Origin: Schistocerca nitens
Lineage: Eukaryota; Arthropoda; Insecta; Orthoptera; Acrididae
Length of the DNA stretch: 64,000 nucleotides
Reading direction: 5' to 3'
Assembly: GCF_023898315.1 (NCBI RefSeq)
Contig: NC_064617.1
Location: forward strand, 713,207,202-713,271,201
A model generated the notes under the pieces. That model saw nothing but the letters and a program-made list of their open reading frames with translations, was not told the origin of the DNA and did no database searches. Within the stretch, counting starts at the first letter, position 1. Each line of letters starts with the position of its first letter. The translations under genes and the position numbers were made by a program. Shown piece by piece: positions 54,526-64,000 of the stretch.

Positions 54526-55199
54526 AAGCTTACCAATAGAATGCCCGAACCAGTGGAGTACCTACTGCTCGGTTTCGATAGGACTCATTCAGTTGTTTTC
54601 CGAATACACATGTTGACTTTAAAGTTCTCTTTGCATTGTTCATATTCTTGCTTACAAAGGGAAGATCGTATCCAGATGGGGGCACGACACGGCAGTTGCC
54701 TTCTCACTCCCCACCCAAAGCCCCTAGAAAACGAATCTTCGGGAACCAAGCTCCATCCTTCCCGCCAAACAGATGGACATATTGGGTAATTCAGTACCAG
54801 TTTTATAAATCCATAACTAGTAATGCATATTGACTCGTAGCAAGTGTACCCAGAACCGTGAAACCCCTAAACAATTTCGTCATTCACAGCGAAACTAACA
54901 TCACTTGCCCCCCCCCCCCCCCCCCCCCCCCCTCAAAGCTTAGGTGCTGTGTACGTTCTTGTACTCTTGAGGTACATAGTCGGACTTGACACAGAGATCG
55001 TTCAGTGACGTATTCGGAGACTTCCGGTCACTTCCCTAATCTATTACAACTGTTCATCGTCTGGAAAACTTGCGCATCTATTTTGCTGGGCCGGTAAAAT
55101 ACTCCTCACGGTTCATAACCAAGGCAGTCTTTTTGACGCATCTTGCAACATTACGGGACATTCAGCGTGTGCTTTTAAATTGCAGTAACACGCACATAA
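54526..55199. other. Unassigned, with a C25 run
   Basis: A run of 25 C lies at 54908-54932. The rest is unrecognised. Confidence 0.45.
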
Positions 55200-55470
55200 G
55201 CTAGTGCAACAGCTGCAGCAGCCGAGTGGCAGAGAGAAGCGCGGCGTATCCTCCAGGACGTGCCCCCTGAGACTGGGGAGACTGCCGGCTGAATGGTTTT
55301 TTGCTACTGTCTGCAGCCCAGCCCAGCCCAGCCCGGCAGCTGCGCGTCCCGTATTCCACAGCTGCTCCCCCCCGCCAGCTGGCCACCGGTTGCCGCCCAC
55401 GACTTCGCCGCTTGGGCCAGTCTCCGGCCTTTTAAACCGTTCCGCGGCGCCCACACGTCTGTTTACATGT
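55200..55470. other. GC-rich, CpG-containing block
   Basis: It contains cagcccagcccagcccagcc (short tandem words) and an interior ttttaaa at 55429. Long frames in three phases on both strands are compositional. Possible promoter or exon, undecided. Confidence 0.35.
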
Positions 55471-55660
55471 CCAACACTCCGCGTGCTTTGCTGCTAACAG
55501 AACCCGTGATTTTACAAGCGCCAAGCGTGACGTCCATCTCAGTGTCTTCGTTAATGAGCAAGTGTAACAAAATATTCTCGTCCTACACAAAATTTCGATT
55601 TCATATAATAAATGGCACCCTTTTTTAAAATGTACACATACAAGAAAATCTTCTCATCCA

Positions 55661-56727
55661 CATTGACGGAAAAAAAATCGCAACATGAAGGAGTTGTGCG
55701 ACATAAACGAACGTCGATAGGCGTGTTTCAACATCTGAAAGATGATGATTAATGAACATTCGCGCCAGTCGCCAAAAGAATGACACTATTAACGTCCTTA
55801 TGAGAATGCAAATCTTGTTTGTATTAAATAACGCTATTCGGCGTATGGCTGTGGCGCATCATACTGCATCTACAGCAACAATTTGAGCGGCAGTTTGCAC
55901 CACAGTGACACAACGAACTGTTACAACTCGGTTACTTAAAGTACAGTTCGGAGACAGACGCCCTGTAGCGTTCATACTGATCCCAAATCACCGCCATTTG
56001 TGACTTCAGTGGGGTCAAGCTAGAACTCATTGGAACGAAGGGTGGAAATTTGATGTGCTTTCTGATGGAAGCTGATTCGGTGCCAGTGATGGTCGTGTGT
56101 TGCTTAGTCGCATTGGACCTATGGAGTTATGGTCTGGAGTGCGATGTCGTATGAGAGCAGGAGCACTCCCGTGGTTAACTCACACACCTTGACTGAAAAT
56201 TTGTATATCAGTCTGGTGATTCGAGCCCTTGTGCTGTCATTCATGAACAGCATTCGAGGGGGTGTTTTCCAACAGGATGTCGTTTGTAACCCAACATGCT
56301 CTACAGAGTGTCGACTGTTGCCTTTTTCTGCTCGATCACCAGATCTGTCTCCAATGGAACACATATTGGACACACATATTGGACACTGTCGGACGACAAC
56401 TACAGTGTATTCTTCAACCAACATTGACCGTCCATTTATTGACCAACCAAGAGGAACAGCCATGCAGCTTCTTCCCAGAAACTGACATCCGGCTGCTGTC
56501 AACACAGTGCATGGACGTTTGCATCTTTGCATTCAACATTCTCGCGGTTACACTGGTTATTAATTTACCAGCATTTCACATTTGTAATCGCTTGCCTCGC
56601 GCTTACTTTAACATGTGATCTTGCAATGTTAAACACTTAAAAATGCTATCCAAACAAATGTTTTCCCGCAATTTCATTATTCTTCATTAATTATTTTTTG
56701 ATGTTGCGAATTTTTTTTCCGTCTGTG
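55661..56727 (+). mobile_element. Tc1-like transposon, second copy, internally deleted
   Basis: The ends cattgacggaaaaaaaatcg and aattttttttccgtctgtg are inverted and match the element at 42907-47039. It is 1067 bp against about 1.4 kb for the other copy without insertions, so part of the 5' coding region is missing. The left flank has ca rather than TA, presumably a mutation. Confidence 0.88.
55800..56580 (+). pseudogene. Tc1 transposase relic of second copy
   Basis: The frame 56129-56485 has MVWSAMSYESRSTPVV, then GGVFQQDVV in the second catalytic region and ARSPDLSPMEHILDTHIG at the C-terminal motif. A short deletion in the QQDNARPH region and earlier shifts break it. Confidence 0.8.
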
Positions 56728-56936
56728 AATTAATCCAGCTGGGCAAGTTTTCCGGACTGATGAGCAGTACCCAGTCATCGGTCGAACAATTGTTTGGTAA
56801 GCCACTTATTTCCTCTGAAACTCAACCTACCATCTATTCGTTGTATCATTTGTTTATGTCGTCGTTCTTATTTAGGTTGCTTCGGAGCCAGTACTATTTC
56901 TACTGATTTATAATTAGTAGTGTACTAGAGGAGCAA

Positions 56937-57350
56937 CCCGCCCGCATAGCCGTGAGTGTTTAGGCGCCGTTTCCGAGACGGGTAGGTGAGCCAACCCCAG
57001 ATCGAATGCACTCGATGGATAAACGACGAGAACTGGTGTACCGACCAACCTGGTTGCGATTTTTAGGCGGTTACCCACATCCCTGTAGGTGAATACCGGC
57101 TTGGTACCCAACTGCCGCCGCACTTACGCGATTCGAAACATTTAGAAAAGTTCCGTTCACTTTCAAGTGAACAACATAACACGCAGACAGTTGGGATACA
57201 CATATTCCCTCTCCGGGGGTGAGAGGTATAACGGGGTGATGATAGAAAAAGCATCCGGCCACCCCTTAAACTGGCGATCCCCAATCCGTTAACAACGACG
57301 TCGACCCTGCGCCGATGCGGGTAGAGGTACAAGCGAAAGAAGAAGAATGT
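56937..57350 (+). mobile_element. SINE-E, tRNA-headed, about 410 bp
   Basis: It starts near cgcccgcatagccgtgagtg, then has gcactcgatggataaacgac and tgtaggtgaataccggcttg. A catccggccaccccttaaac block precedes cgccgatgcgggtagaggta and a gaaagaagaagaa tail. A single copy in this window, recalled as a repeat from other locust sequence. TSD not found. Confidence 0.6.
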
Positions 57351-57700
57351 AATCGTACAGCAATGGATCTCCTTGCTTGTTTAAGCACAATACTTTACAT
57401 TTATTTATGTTCAAAGTCTACTGCCATTCCCTGCACTAGTCATCTACGCTCCGAAGGTCTTCCTCAGTTTCACTAGAGTCTTCTGGTGTTGCAACCTTCG
57501 CATGTCTGCGAATAATCTCATGCAGCCTTCAACGTTATTCATTAGATCGTAAATATATATTGTAAACAGTAATGATCCTTCAACATTCACTTGGAGTAGT
57601 GACTAAATTACCTTCAAATGTGTCGATAATTTCCGTTAAAAATGATGTGTTGAATTTTATCTTAAAAGAAGTCCGTAATATATCACAGTTCAAGGCTATT
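57351..57700 (-). pseudogene. CR1/Jockey-type LINE relic
   Basis: The minus strand around 57500-57570 reads NDLMNNVEGCMR followed by LFAD-like residues, the region around the catalytic FADD box, with stops on both sides. Heavily decayed. Confidence 0.45.
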
Positions 57701-58031
57701 GCAGAATTATTATTTTGTTTGTAAGTGGCTTTTCAGTACATGGAAAACATAAATATGATTTGAGTGAAACATTTTTAACCACGCATCGCAAGACATAATA
57801 CACATACAGCATTCGTAGCCTTGTAGTTCCTCAGACGATACAACAGCAACTAAAACAGAGTTGTCGAAATCAAATCGCAGATTCTTTTATTGGTCTTTTT
57901 CTCGAGTATGTGCAAAGTTACCGAAAAGAGCGGCACGCTACGCCTTAATATGGCGTAGCCCATAGAGCTATTACGCTACTGTCAGTAACACCAGAGGCTA
58001 TTCTAGGAATTACAGTATCATGGAGACATGT

Positions 58032-58142
58032 GAGTCTCAACTCACAGTAAGGATAGAAGCTGAAGTAGTGAATTAAAATTTGTGCCAAGGCACAATTCAT
58101 TACTTCAGCTCCTATCCTTATCGAAAATAAAGTTGAGACTCA
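58032..58142. repeat. Palindrome of SINE-F tail sequence
   Basis: The left arm 58032-58086 (gatagaagctgaagtagtg) and right arm 58087-58142 (cattacttcagctcctatcc) are inverted copies meeting at tgtgccaaggcaca. The same cacaaatttt...acttcagcttct words form the tail of the tRNA-headed SINE at 58372-58490. Confidence 0.8.
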
Positions 58143-58371
58143 TCTTTCTCCAGGAATCTGTAATTCCATCTGATCAATAGATCACTTAAGCGTGACGTAT
58201 AGGCAGGATTTCCCCATTTTGTTCAAAGCTGGGGATCTGTTCCAATGTCGGACAGCCTCGGCAATACTGGCAATTTTAGAAGGAGAAAATAGGTTGAAGG
58301 CTTGAAATGGGGTTTTTGTTAGGGACGGCGTTGGGCTAGGGTAGTCCGTGCAGCTGTATGAGCCACAATGC

Positions 58372-58490
58372 CATTGTGGTGTAGTGGTTAGCATGCTTAG
58401 TACGCAGGAGACCTGAGTTCGAGTCCCGACCTCAGCACAAATTTTAATTAATTACTTCAGCTTCTGTTCTTGTCGAAAACACTATCTATT
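58372..58490 (+). mobile_element. SINE-F, tRNA-headed, short
   Basis: ttgtggtgtagtggttagca holds box A and gagttcgagtcccgacctca holds box B and the T-arm. The tail is cacaaattttaattaattac then ttcagcttct. It is probably a SINE rather than a working tRNA because of the tail and the extra copies of the tail at 58032-58142. Confidence 0.6.
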
Positions 58491-58755
58491 TATTTATTAC
58501 AGAATATGCGCAATCTGAAGCTTCCTGCATGAAGGTCTTCCACGTGCCAATGAAGACAGTTGTATGTGTCGAAAATTTTCTTTCATTCTCTCATTACTCC
58601 GTGGGCTCATCTGCAAAACACTTCTTTGGTGAATTTCCCTTTTTTTTCTAAAAGATTTTGAAAATTTTTTACACTGGTAGATAAATCGAATTTTTTTCAT
58701 CATACTTGACTGATCTTGTCAAATAAACTTACACGGCACTTCTCTGCTTTGATTA
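58491..58755. other. Unassigned DNA
   Basis: No feature is recognised before the CpG-rich block. Confidence 0.35.
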
Positions 58756-59210
58756 TGGCGTTCGCTGTGTAAGGACCTGCGCCCTCTGCCTTACCCCTGC
58801 GGCATGCGCATCTGCAGCGGCGCTGCTCAGTACGGGAATAGCTCTGGCGAGTTTTTCGCTCGCGTCCGCGGCTGATGTTGGCAACGCCGCGGCTCGGCCG
58901 TCATGACGCAGGCTCCAGAAGTGCGCGGGGCGGGCCAGTTTCCGAGGCGCCTCGGCCAAGTGCCTGCGCACTTCCTAAGGGCCCCGGGGTACCGCGATAC
59001 GGCTTCTGGCCATGACTTCCGTGCTCCAGGTCACGTGGCGCCTCAGCCATTCCCACGGGGCGCGCGTCGCCGGTGAGTCTTCCACCTTTCGCGACACAAC
59101 TTGTGCTCGAGCTCATCCTCCGAGTCCCGGTAAGGGCACATCCCTGCTGTCCACCCTCTCTGAAGTTCCAGCTTCGCACTTTTCGCTACACTGGTAGCCT
59201 AAAGCCGCCG
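58756..59210. other. CpG-rich block
   Basis: CG-dense over about 450 bases, including gccgcggctcggccgtcatg and cacggggcgcgcgtcgccgg, in an AT-rich setting. cgccg|gtgagt at 59070 is donor-like on plus. Several frames overlap on both strands. It may be a host promoter or first exon. Confidence 0.4.
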
Positions 59211-59657
59211 CAGACGGACCGTGCATTCTGACGTTAACGTTGAGCGCGCCTAGTTTCTGACGTCATAGCTTGGAAAAATCACGCCGTAGAGTCTTTCCGA
59301 ACGTGCAGAAATCAGGTCAGATAATCTGACCCTGCATTTGAACGTAGACCAGTGAAATGGAAGATCGCCACCTACTTCACATGACGCCATCTCTCTTCAG
59401 TACATAATCGGGAGATGCCATATTGGTTTTCGATTGAAGCTTATATTTGATGAGTTTCATACCAATGTATGCCGTCTCAAAGCACCGGGAAATTGAGTAT
59501 CTCTTGAAAACCTGTCGTTATTTGTACAATTTGTTATAATAAAATGACGGGATACGTCATATTGCTGGTTAAAGAGTTTTCAAATTGCAACTTGCACGGT
59601 AGAAAAGTATTCCGTTTCAAGGCAACGCCACACTGAAGATCCAAAACTCATAGTTCC
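59211..59657. other. Unassigned DNA
   Basis: No feature is recognised. Confidence 0.35.
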
Positions 59658-59671
59658 TGTTATAATTACAT

Positions 59672-59860
59672 TCGCCAGGTGCAAGTCTTTCGATTTGACG
59701 CCACGTCGGCGATCTTTGCGTTGATGGGGATGAAATGATGATGATTAGGACAACACAACACCCAGTCCCTGAGCGGAGAAAATCTCCGACCCAGCCGGGA
59801 ATCGAACCCGGGCCCTTAGGACTGATATTCTGGCGCGCTGACCACACAGCTACCGGGGGC
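59672..59860 (-). mobile_element. SINE-B, full head, truncated tail
   Basis: gccgggaatcgaacccgggc is the complement of the T-arm, and tgagcggagaaaatctccga the conserved body. A 13-bp TSD gttataattacat lies at 59659-59671 and 59861-59873. Confidence 0.94.
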
Positions 59861-59873
59861 GTTATAATTACAT

Positions 59874-60428
59874 GTCAGTTAATAACATACCTAAAATATC
59901 TTTCAGGAAATCGTAGGATGCAAAGTGTGGTTGTATGCTATACATCGTCAGTGTAGCGTAATGAGTAGAGACACAGAGTTGTAAGGTAATGAATGATGTG
60001 TTGCTGCTTCGCATCTCACTATATCAAAATAATTTTTTACTCACCTTCGCATTTTCTAAGAGATTTTGATACTTTCTTATTAATTTAACATAAGTATATT
60101 CTGTAGTTCCGGTTGTAAATATAAGTGCTCTATCTGAGAAGCGAGTTTATTCGATTTGTTTTACCTACAAGACAGCTTGCACTACTTGCAGTAATATACA
60201 AGTATTTTCTACTTTCTTGTTTCAAGTCTTATATTTCACACATTCTAAAGATTGTGCAGCAGAGTAGGAACAGTGATCAAGTATGAATGACCTTATGGTT
60301 TCACTAAGAAGTGAGAATGATAAAATAATTTCTTTATCTTATGTGGAGAACTGTTGTACATCTGCATCGCACTATTTGTTATGAAAATTTCCTTATTGAC
60401 TGGACTTGGTACTTTCCTTTTTGGCTTG
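59874..60428. other. Unassigned AT-rich DNA
   Basis: No feature is recognised. Confidence 0.35.
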
Positions 60429-60440
60429 TAGCATTTTATA

Positions 60441-60642
60441 AAAAACTGGTTCAAATGGCTCTGAGCACTATGGGACTCAACTTCTGAGGTCATTAGTCCC
60501 CTAGAACTTAGAACTAGTTAAACCCAACTAACCTAAGGACATCACACACATCCACGCCCGAGGCAGGATTCGAACCTGCGACCGTAGCGGTCTCGCGGTT
60601 CCAGACTGCAGCGCCTAGAATCGCACGGCCACTTCGGCCGGC
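60441..60642 (-). mobile_element. SINE-A, full length
   Basis: The copy is close to the common sequence. A 12-bp TSD tagcattttata lies at 60429-60440 and 60643-60654. Confidence 0.95.
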
Positions 60643-60654
60643 TAGCATTTTATA

Positions 60655-61080
60655 GATAGTGAAATTTTTATTTACAAATACTACAGACAGATCAACATGA
60701 CTAACATTTGGACAAAGGAGGAAAAGTGCGTCTTTTGATAGAGTTAACCTAGCAATTTCTGGCCCTTCCATTTCGTGAACAATGTGATTTGAGAACGTAC
60801 AGCAGCTGCTACGCTGTGCACTACAATCGCGTATAATGTACACCATGTTTAGGCACACGTACCATATTCACAAGTCGCTCGTTTCTGATCGTTCAGCAGC
60901 GTGAACTCGCCACGCTCAATGTTGACGTTCGAATGCAAGGTCCGCGTGCCGAAGGCGTAAATGGTTGAACACAGACTTGTTTAACTTGCTAACGTGTATC
61001 GAGGTGGTTCTCAAAATCTGCATTACACACTGCAGATCATTGTGAAGTGCATAGCAGGCGGCGCTACCAACCCAATCACT
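60655..61080. other. Unassigned DNA
   Basis: No feature is recognised. Confidence 0.35.
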
Positions 61081-61620
61081 TATTACGGTTAAATGCTTCT
61101 GCGCACGTTCTAATTACTCCAATAGTGTCTTCGTTGTCCCCGCGGGGGCGATGCGCAGGGGGCTCAAGTATATTACTAGATTCCTCATTCAGTACTGGTT
61201 CTTGAAACTTTGACAGTGGGCTTTCGCGGGGTAGTTGGCTTTCTTCTTCCATCGTCGGCCACTTCACCTTATCATCCCCCCCCCTTGACACTCTCCCACG
61301 CGTCAGATAAACTGGTGACTATACGTGTTGCTTTTCTTTGTATACTGTCAGTAACCCCTGTTGTTTGGAATGGGTCCCACACAGTTGAGCAAGATTCTAG
61401 GATGAGTCGTCCCAGTGTTTTGAATGTATCATTGCATTTTCCCTGTACACTACCTATGAATCGAAGTCTGCCATCTGCTAAATCTTCGATTGAGCTCACT
61501 TGATCATTCCATTTCATCTCCCTATAAATTGTGACACTCAGATATTAGTATGGCTTCATCGATTCCAATTGCGACTCATATATAACATGATATGGACATA
61601 GGAGACTACGTTTTCTCATT
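61081..61620 (-). pseudogene. LINE C-terminal relic (CR1/Jockey type)
   Basis: The minus frame 61272-61517 has ADGRLRFIGSVQGKCNDTFK, GRLILESCSTVWDPFQ and DSIQRKATRIVTSLSD, which correspond to the region between reverse transcriptase and C-terminus (LEYCSPVWDP and IQRRAARFVT type). Stops and shifts follow. No 3' tail is recognised. Confidence 0.65.
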
Positions 61621-62817
61621 TTGTGAGGCGCAAAATGTTCTATTTCTTAACATTTAAAGCCAGTCATTAATGATACAAATCCTTTTTAAAAATCTTAGAG
61701 ATTTCTTATAGCTACAAAAAACTTGCTGGGGAGGACAACCACAGCTCAGAGACATTATGAAAGGCTATCGGCACTATTATTTCCTTTACACATTGGAGTC
61801 CCTTTATAATGATTAACTTGTAGATGTCATGTGTTAGCGTAGCTAGTCACAGCTCAAAAAAGTTTCGTCACTGGATTAATAGGAAACAGAGAAACGTTAA
61901 GACAGTGGTTTTAATGCTTCACGTGTTCCACATACCCTCCCCCCCTCCCATTTTGAAAAAAAAAACACAGTTCTTTGGGATATCAAATTGGCCGGAATGC
62001 GGTTATGTCTCATGTGAATTTCTGCGCTTTCTCGTTTTGTGGTAGGTTTATATTGATAGTACCAAGTTCCTTCACCCGTGATAATTTATTCCAGTAAAGA
62101 ATTTTCCGTGTTTTGCATTTCAGTCAAGCCCCGGCAGGCGCGCACGTGTTGTTGTTTTTATCCAGATGTCAAGGTCTGCAAGACACACTTTCCTCTTCTT
62201 CAAACATTCTGTAGCACGTCTTCAACACCCGATTGACAGATGTTGCTACATTGCGGTTTGTGACGCAAGAACGTGGACACCTTAGCCTACTACTAATACT
62301 GCCAGTTCACAACTGACTGTTCGAATGCACACTGATTTTTATAGCGAAGTTGTTTGTTCAAGCCGCCACCGCATTTATACGCCAGGAATAAAACTGGGTT
62401 GGCTGCGTACGACGTGATGTGCACGAACGCTGTACGAAAATAAAAGGGCGGAGCTTTCTCTATTTATTTCACTCACAGGTACGACGAGTACATAAAGCGA
62501 TTTAATCGCGCTGTGAATAGGAATTATCAGCAGCTTTCAGTCAATTTAGTTGGCATTTCTGAAGCAAAGATGATGTTAGCTGTTGGTCTGTCTCTTTGGT
62601 GAAAGCGTTTCGCGAGTGCACTAATTACACCATTTTGATTAATCATCGTGGAACAGTGGCATTGATATTTTAGATGAATGCCGACGACGACGATTTATGA
62701 AGATCAGCCAAAGTGCTTCGGTGGAACAATTTCCGATCCAAATTAAGCAGGGGACGTTGGATTCGTGACTACGGTAACACTTGTCTGAGTGGAGGGGCAC
62801 TGATTTAAATAGATAGT
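61621..62817. other. Unassigned DNA
   Basis: Two AATAAA-type words and an ataaaag word (62443) are present, but no gene or repeat is recognised. Confidence 0.35.
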
Positions 62818-62827
62818 GACAGCTTCC

Positions 62828-63234
62828 ATTGGCCGGCATCTGTGACCGAGCGGTTCTAGGCGCTTCAGTGCGAAACCGCGCTGCTGCTACGGTCGCAGGT
62901 TCGAATCCTGCCTCGGGCATGGATGTGTGTGACGTCCTTAGGTTAGTTAGGTTTAAGTAGTTCTAAGTCTAGGGGACTGGTGACCACAGATGGCCGGCCG
63001 AAGTGGCCGTGCGGTTCTAGGCGCTGCAGTCTGGAACCGCGGGACCGCTACGGTCGCAGGTTCGAATCCTGCCTCGGGCATGGATGTGTGTGATGTCCTT
63101 AGGTTAGCTAGGTTTAACTAGTTCTACGTTCTGGGGGACTAATGACCTCAGAAGTTGAGTCCCATGGTGCTCAGAGCCATTTTGAACCACAGATGTTAAG
63201 TCCCATAGTGCATAGAGCAATTTGAACCATTTTC
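62828..63234 (+). mobile_element. SINE-A, split by a second SINE-A
   Basis: The head is at 62831 (ggccggcatctgtgaccgag) and the tail resumes at 63195 (gttaagtcccatagtgcata) after the nested copy. The outer TSD gacagcttcc is at 62818-62827 and 63235-63244. Confidence 0.95.
62992..63185 (+). mobile_element. SINE-A nested in SINE-A, same strand
   Basis: Full-length copy with gtggccgtgcggttctaggc and ggttcgaatcc. The inner TSD accacagat is at 62983-62991 and 63186-63194, inside the tail of the outer SINE. Confidence 0.95.
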
Positions 63235-63389
63235 GACAGCTTCCCCAACGACAGTGTATCGACAGGAAACACGATTGTATCGACACTGGACTGTTAATTA
63301 CTGACGACAAATAGATTTGTCCACAGGACGTCTCAGTTTTAACCAGGCTTTCGAAAGACTCTTGTCGTTCCTGTTCACGACAATTTATA

Positions 63390-63838
63390 CACGTGATTCA
63401 TGTGCCCCTACCACTGGGTTTTATGTAACTTGCAACGTCTTCAAATACCACGAGTTAGATTTTCATATTCTCTCGCTTGCTACGATTAGCTACAGAAAAA
63501 ATGAACTTGACCTTTTTAATGTAGTAATTTAATGTAGTTATATTTTGTACTGGGATACGTTTTCTCTAGAGGCTGTAGTTTTTGAATTATTCATGAAAAG
63601 CATACAAAAATTACCGTCATACGCGTTTTTCTCGGACAACTCGAAAACCGTGATCTCCAGCAAACACGCATTACAGTACAAAATTTAACTACATTAAATT
63701 TCATACAAAAAGATCCTGTTCATTTTTTCTGTAGGGCTAATAGCTTGCTCATAGAGAATGAGATAATACGAAAATCTCGCACGTGATTTCTCAAGGGGTT
63801 GCATAAAACCGATGTGTGGTGACAAATGAATCACCCTG
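63390..63838. mobile_element. Foldback MITE with mariner-type ends, 449 bp
   Basis: The ends cacgtgattcatgtgcccct and the complement of gtgacaaatgaatcaccctg are inverted, with TA on both sides (63388-63389 and 63839-63840). The arms continue inward: gctacagaaaaaatgaac pairs with gttcattttttctgtag, and ttaatgtagttatattttgt pairs with acaaaatttaactacattaa, leaving almost no spacer. No coding capacity. The ggatcaccctg end at 26013 is similar. Confidence 0.85.
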
Positions 63839-63840
63839 TA

Positions 63841-64000
63841 TGATGGGTAACGTCAAAAGCATCGTGATGTTGTTCGCGGATAATGACGCCGTCTGTAGAA
63901 GAATGACGAAGATTACATGGATAGATCAGGTAACTGATGAAGAGAAATGGAATCAAACTGGGGGGGAAAAGAAAGTTACGGCCCAACGTGACTGAAAGAA
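63841..64000. other. Unassigned DNA to window end
   Basis: The sequence after the MITE (gttgttcgcggataatgacg, gtaactgatgaagagaaatg) is unrecognised. Confidence 0.3.

Noticed and set aside
58372-58440. Functional tRNA gene
   Set aside because: It has box A and B, but the downstream cacaaatttt...acttcagc tail recurs at 58032-58142, which indicates a SINE.
1-64000. CRISPR array, rRNA genes, LTR retrotransposon or viral genes
   Set aside because: No regularly spaced repeats, no rRNA-like sequence, no gag-pol frames or paired LTRs were seen.

Overview
The window is a stretch of repeat-rich insect nuclear DNA. The abundant tRNA-headed SINE, the Tc1/mariner families and the RTE and CR1-like LINEs are ones I associate, from memory, with grasshopper/locust genomes, most likely Schistocerca. 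That assignment is recall, not a database result. I see no bacterial operon, rRNA, CRISPR array, LTR retrotransposon or intact host protein gene. Almost everything recognisable is a transposable element, often nested, and many insertions can be ordered from exact target-site duplications (TSDs).

Layout. 1-2.5 kb: SINE fragments, a pyrimidine-rich block and decayed repeats. 2.8-6.3 kb: an old RTE-clade LINE cut by a SINE, an unknown block and a Tc1-like element. 6.8-9.2 kb: a decayed pogo-like transposon with both terminal inverted repeats (TIRs), hit by three SINEs. 10.2-13.3 kb: an RTE scrap, an inverted repeat around CT-rich DNA, SINEs and a Tc1 relic. 14-18 kb: SINEs, a palindromic element and CR1-like LINE 3' ends. 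18-23 kb: sparse, with hairpin-bearing dispersed repeats. 23.5-26 kb: an old mariner-type element containing a young one whose transposase frame is unbroken. 26.5-27.2 kb: a possible coding exon split by nested SINEs. 30.7-34 kb: Jockey-like and RTE LINE relics. 34.7-35.6 kb: a palindromic MITE carrying two SINEs. 36.8-38.5 kb: a possible terminal-inverted-repeat element, then a CpG-rich block with core-promoter-like motifs. 42.9-47.0 kb: a Tc1-like element containing an inverted SINE composite, whose (TA)n centre holds a second Tc1-like element. 47.2-49 kb: a Tc1 relic and a 740-bp foldback. 49.7-53 kb: a CR1-like LINE split by a mariner. 53.4-57.4 kb: SINEs and Tc1 relics. 58-64 kb: SINEs, another CpG-rich block, a LINE relic and a foldback MITE.

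Interaction of the parts. No pathway is encoded. Non-autonomous elements here would depend on proteins from elsewhere: SINEs on LINE reverse transcriptase, and palindromic MITEs on Tc1/mariner transposases. The best candidate for a working gene is the 361-codon mariner-type transposase on the minus strand at 24.5-25.55 kb. Host signal is limited to one candidate first coding exon near 26.6-27.1 kb and several CpG-rich blocks that might be promoters or 5' exons. SINE family letters (A-G) are labels used only in this annotation.
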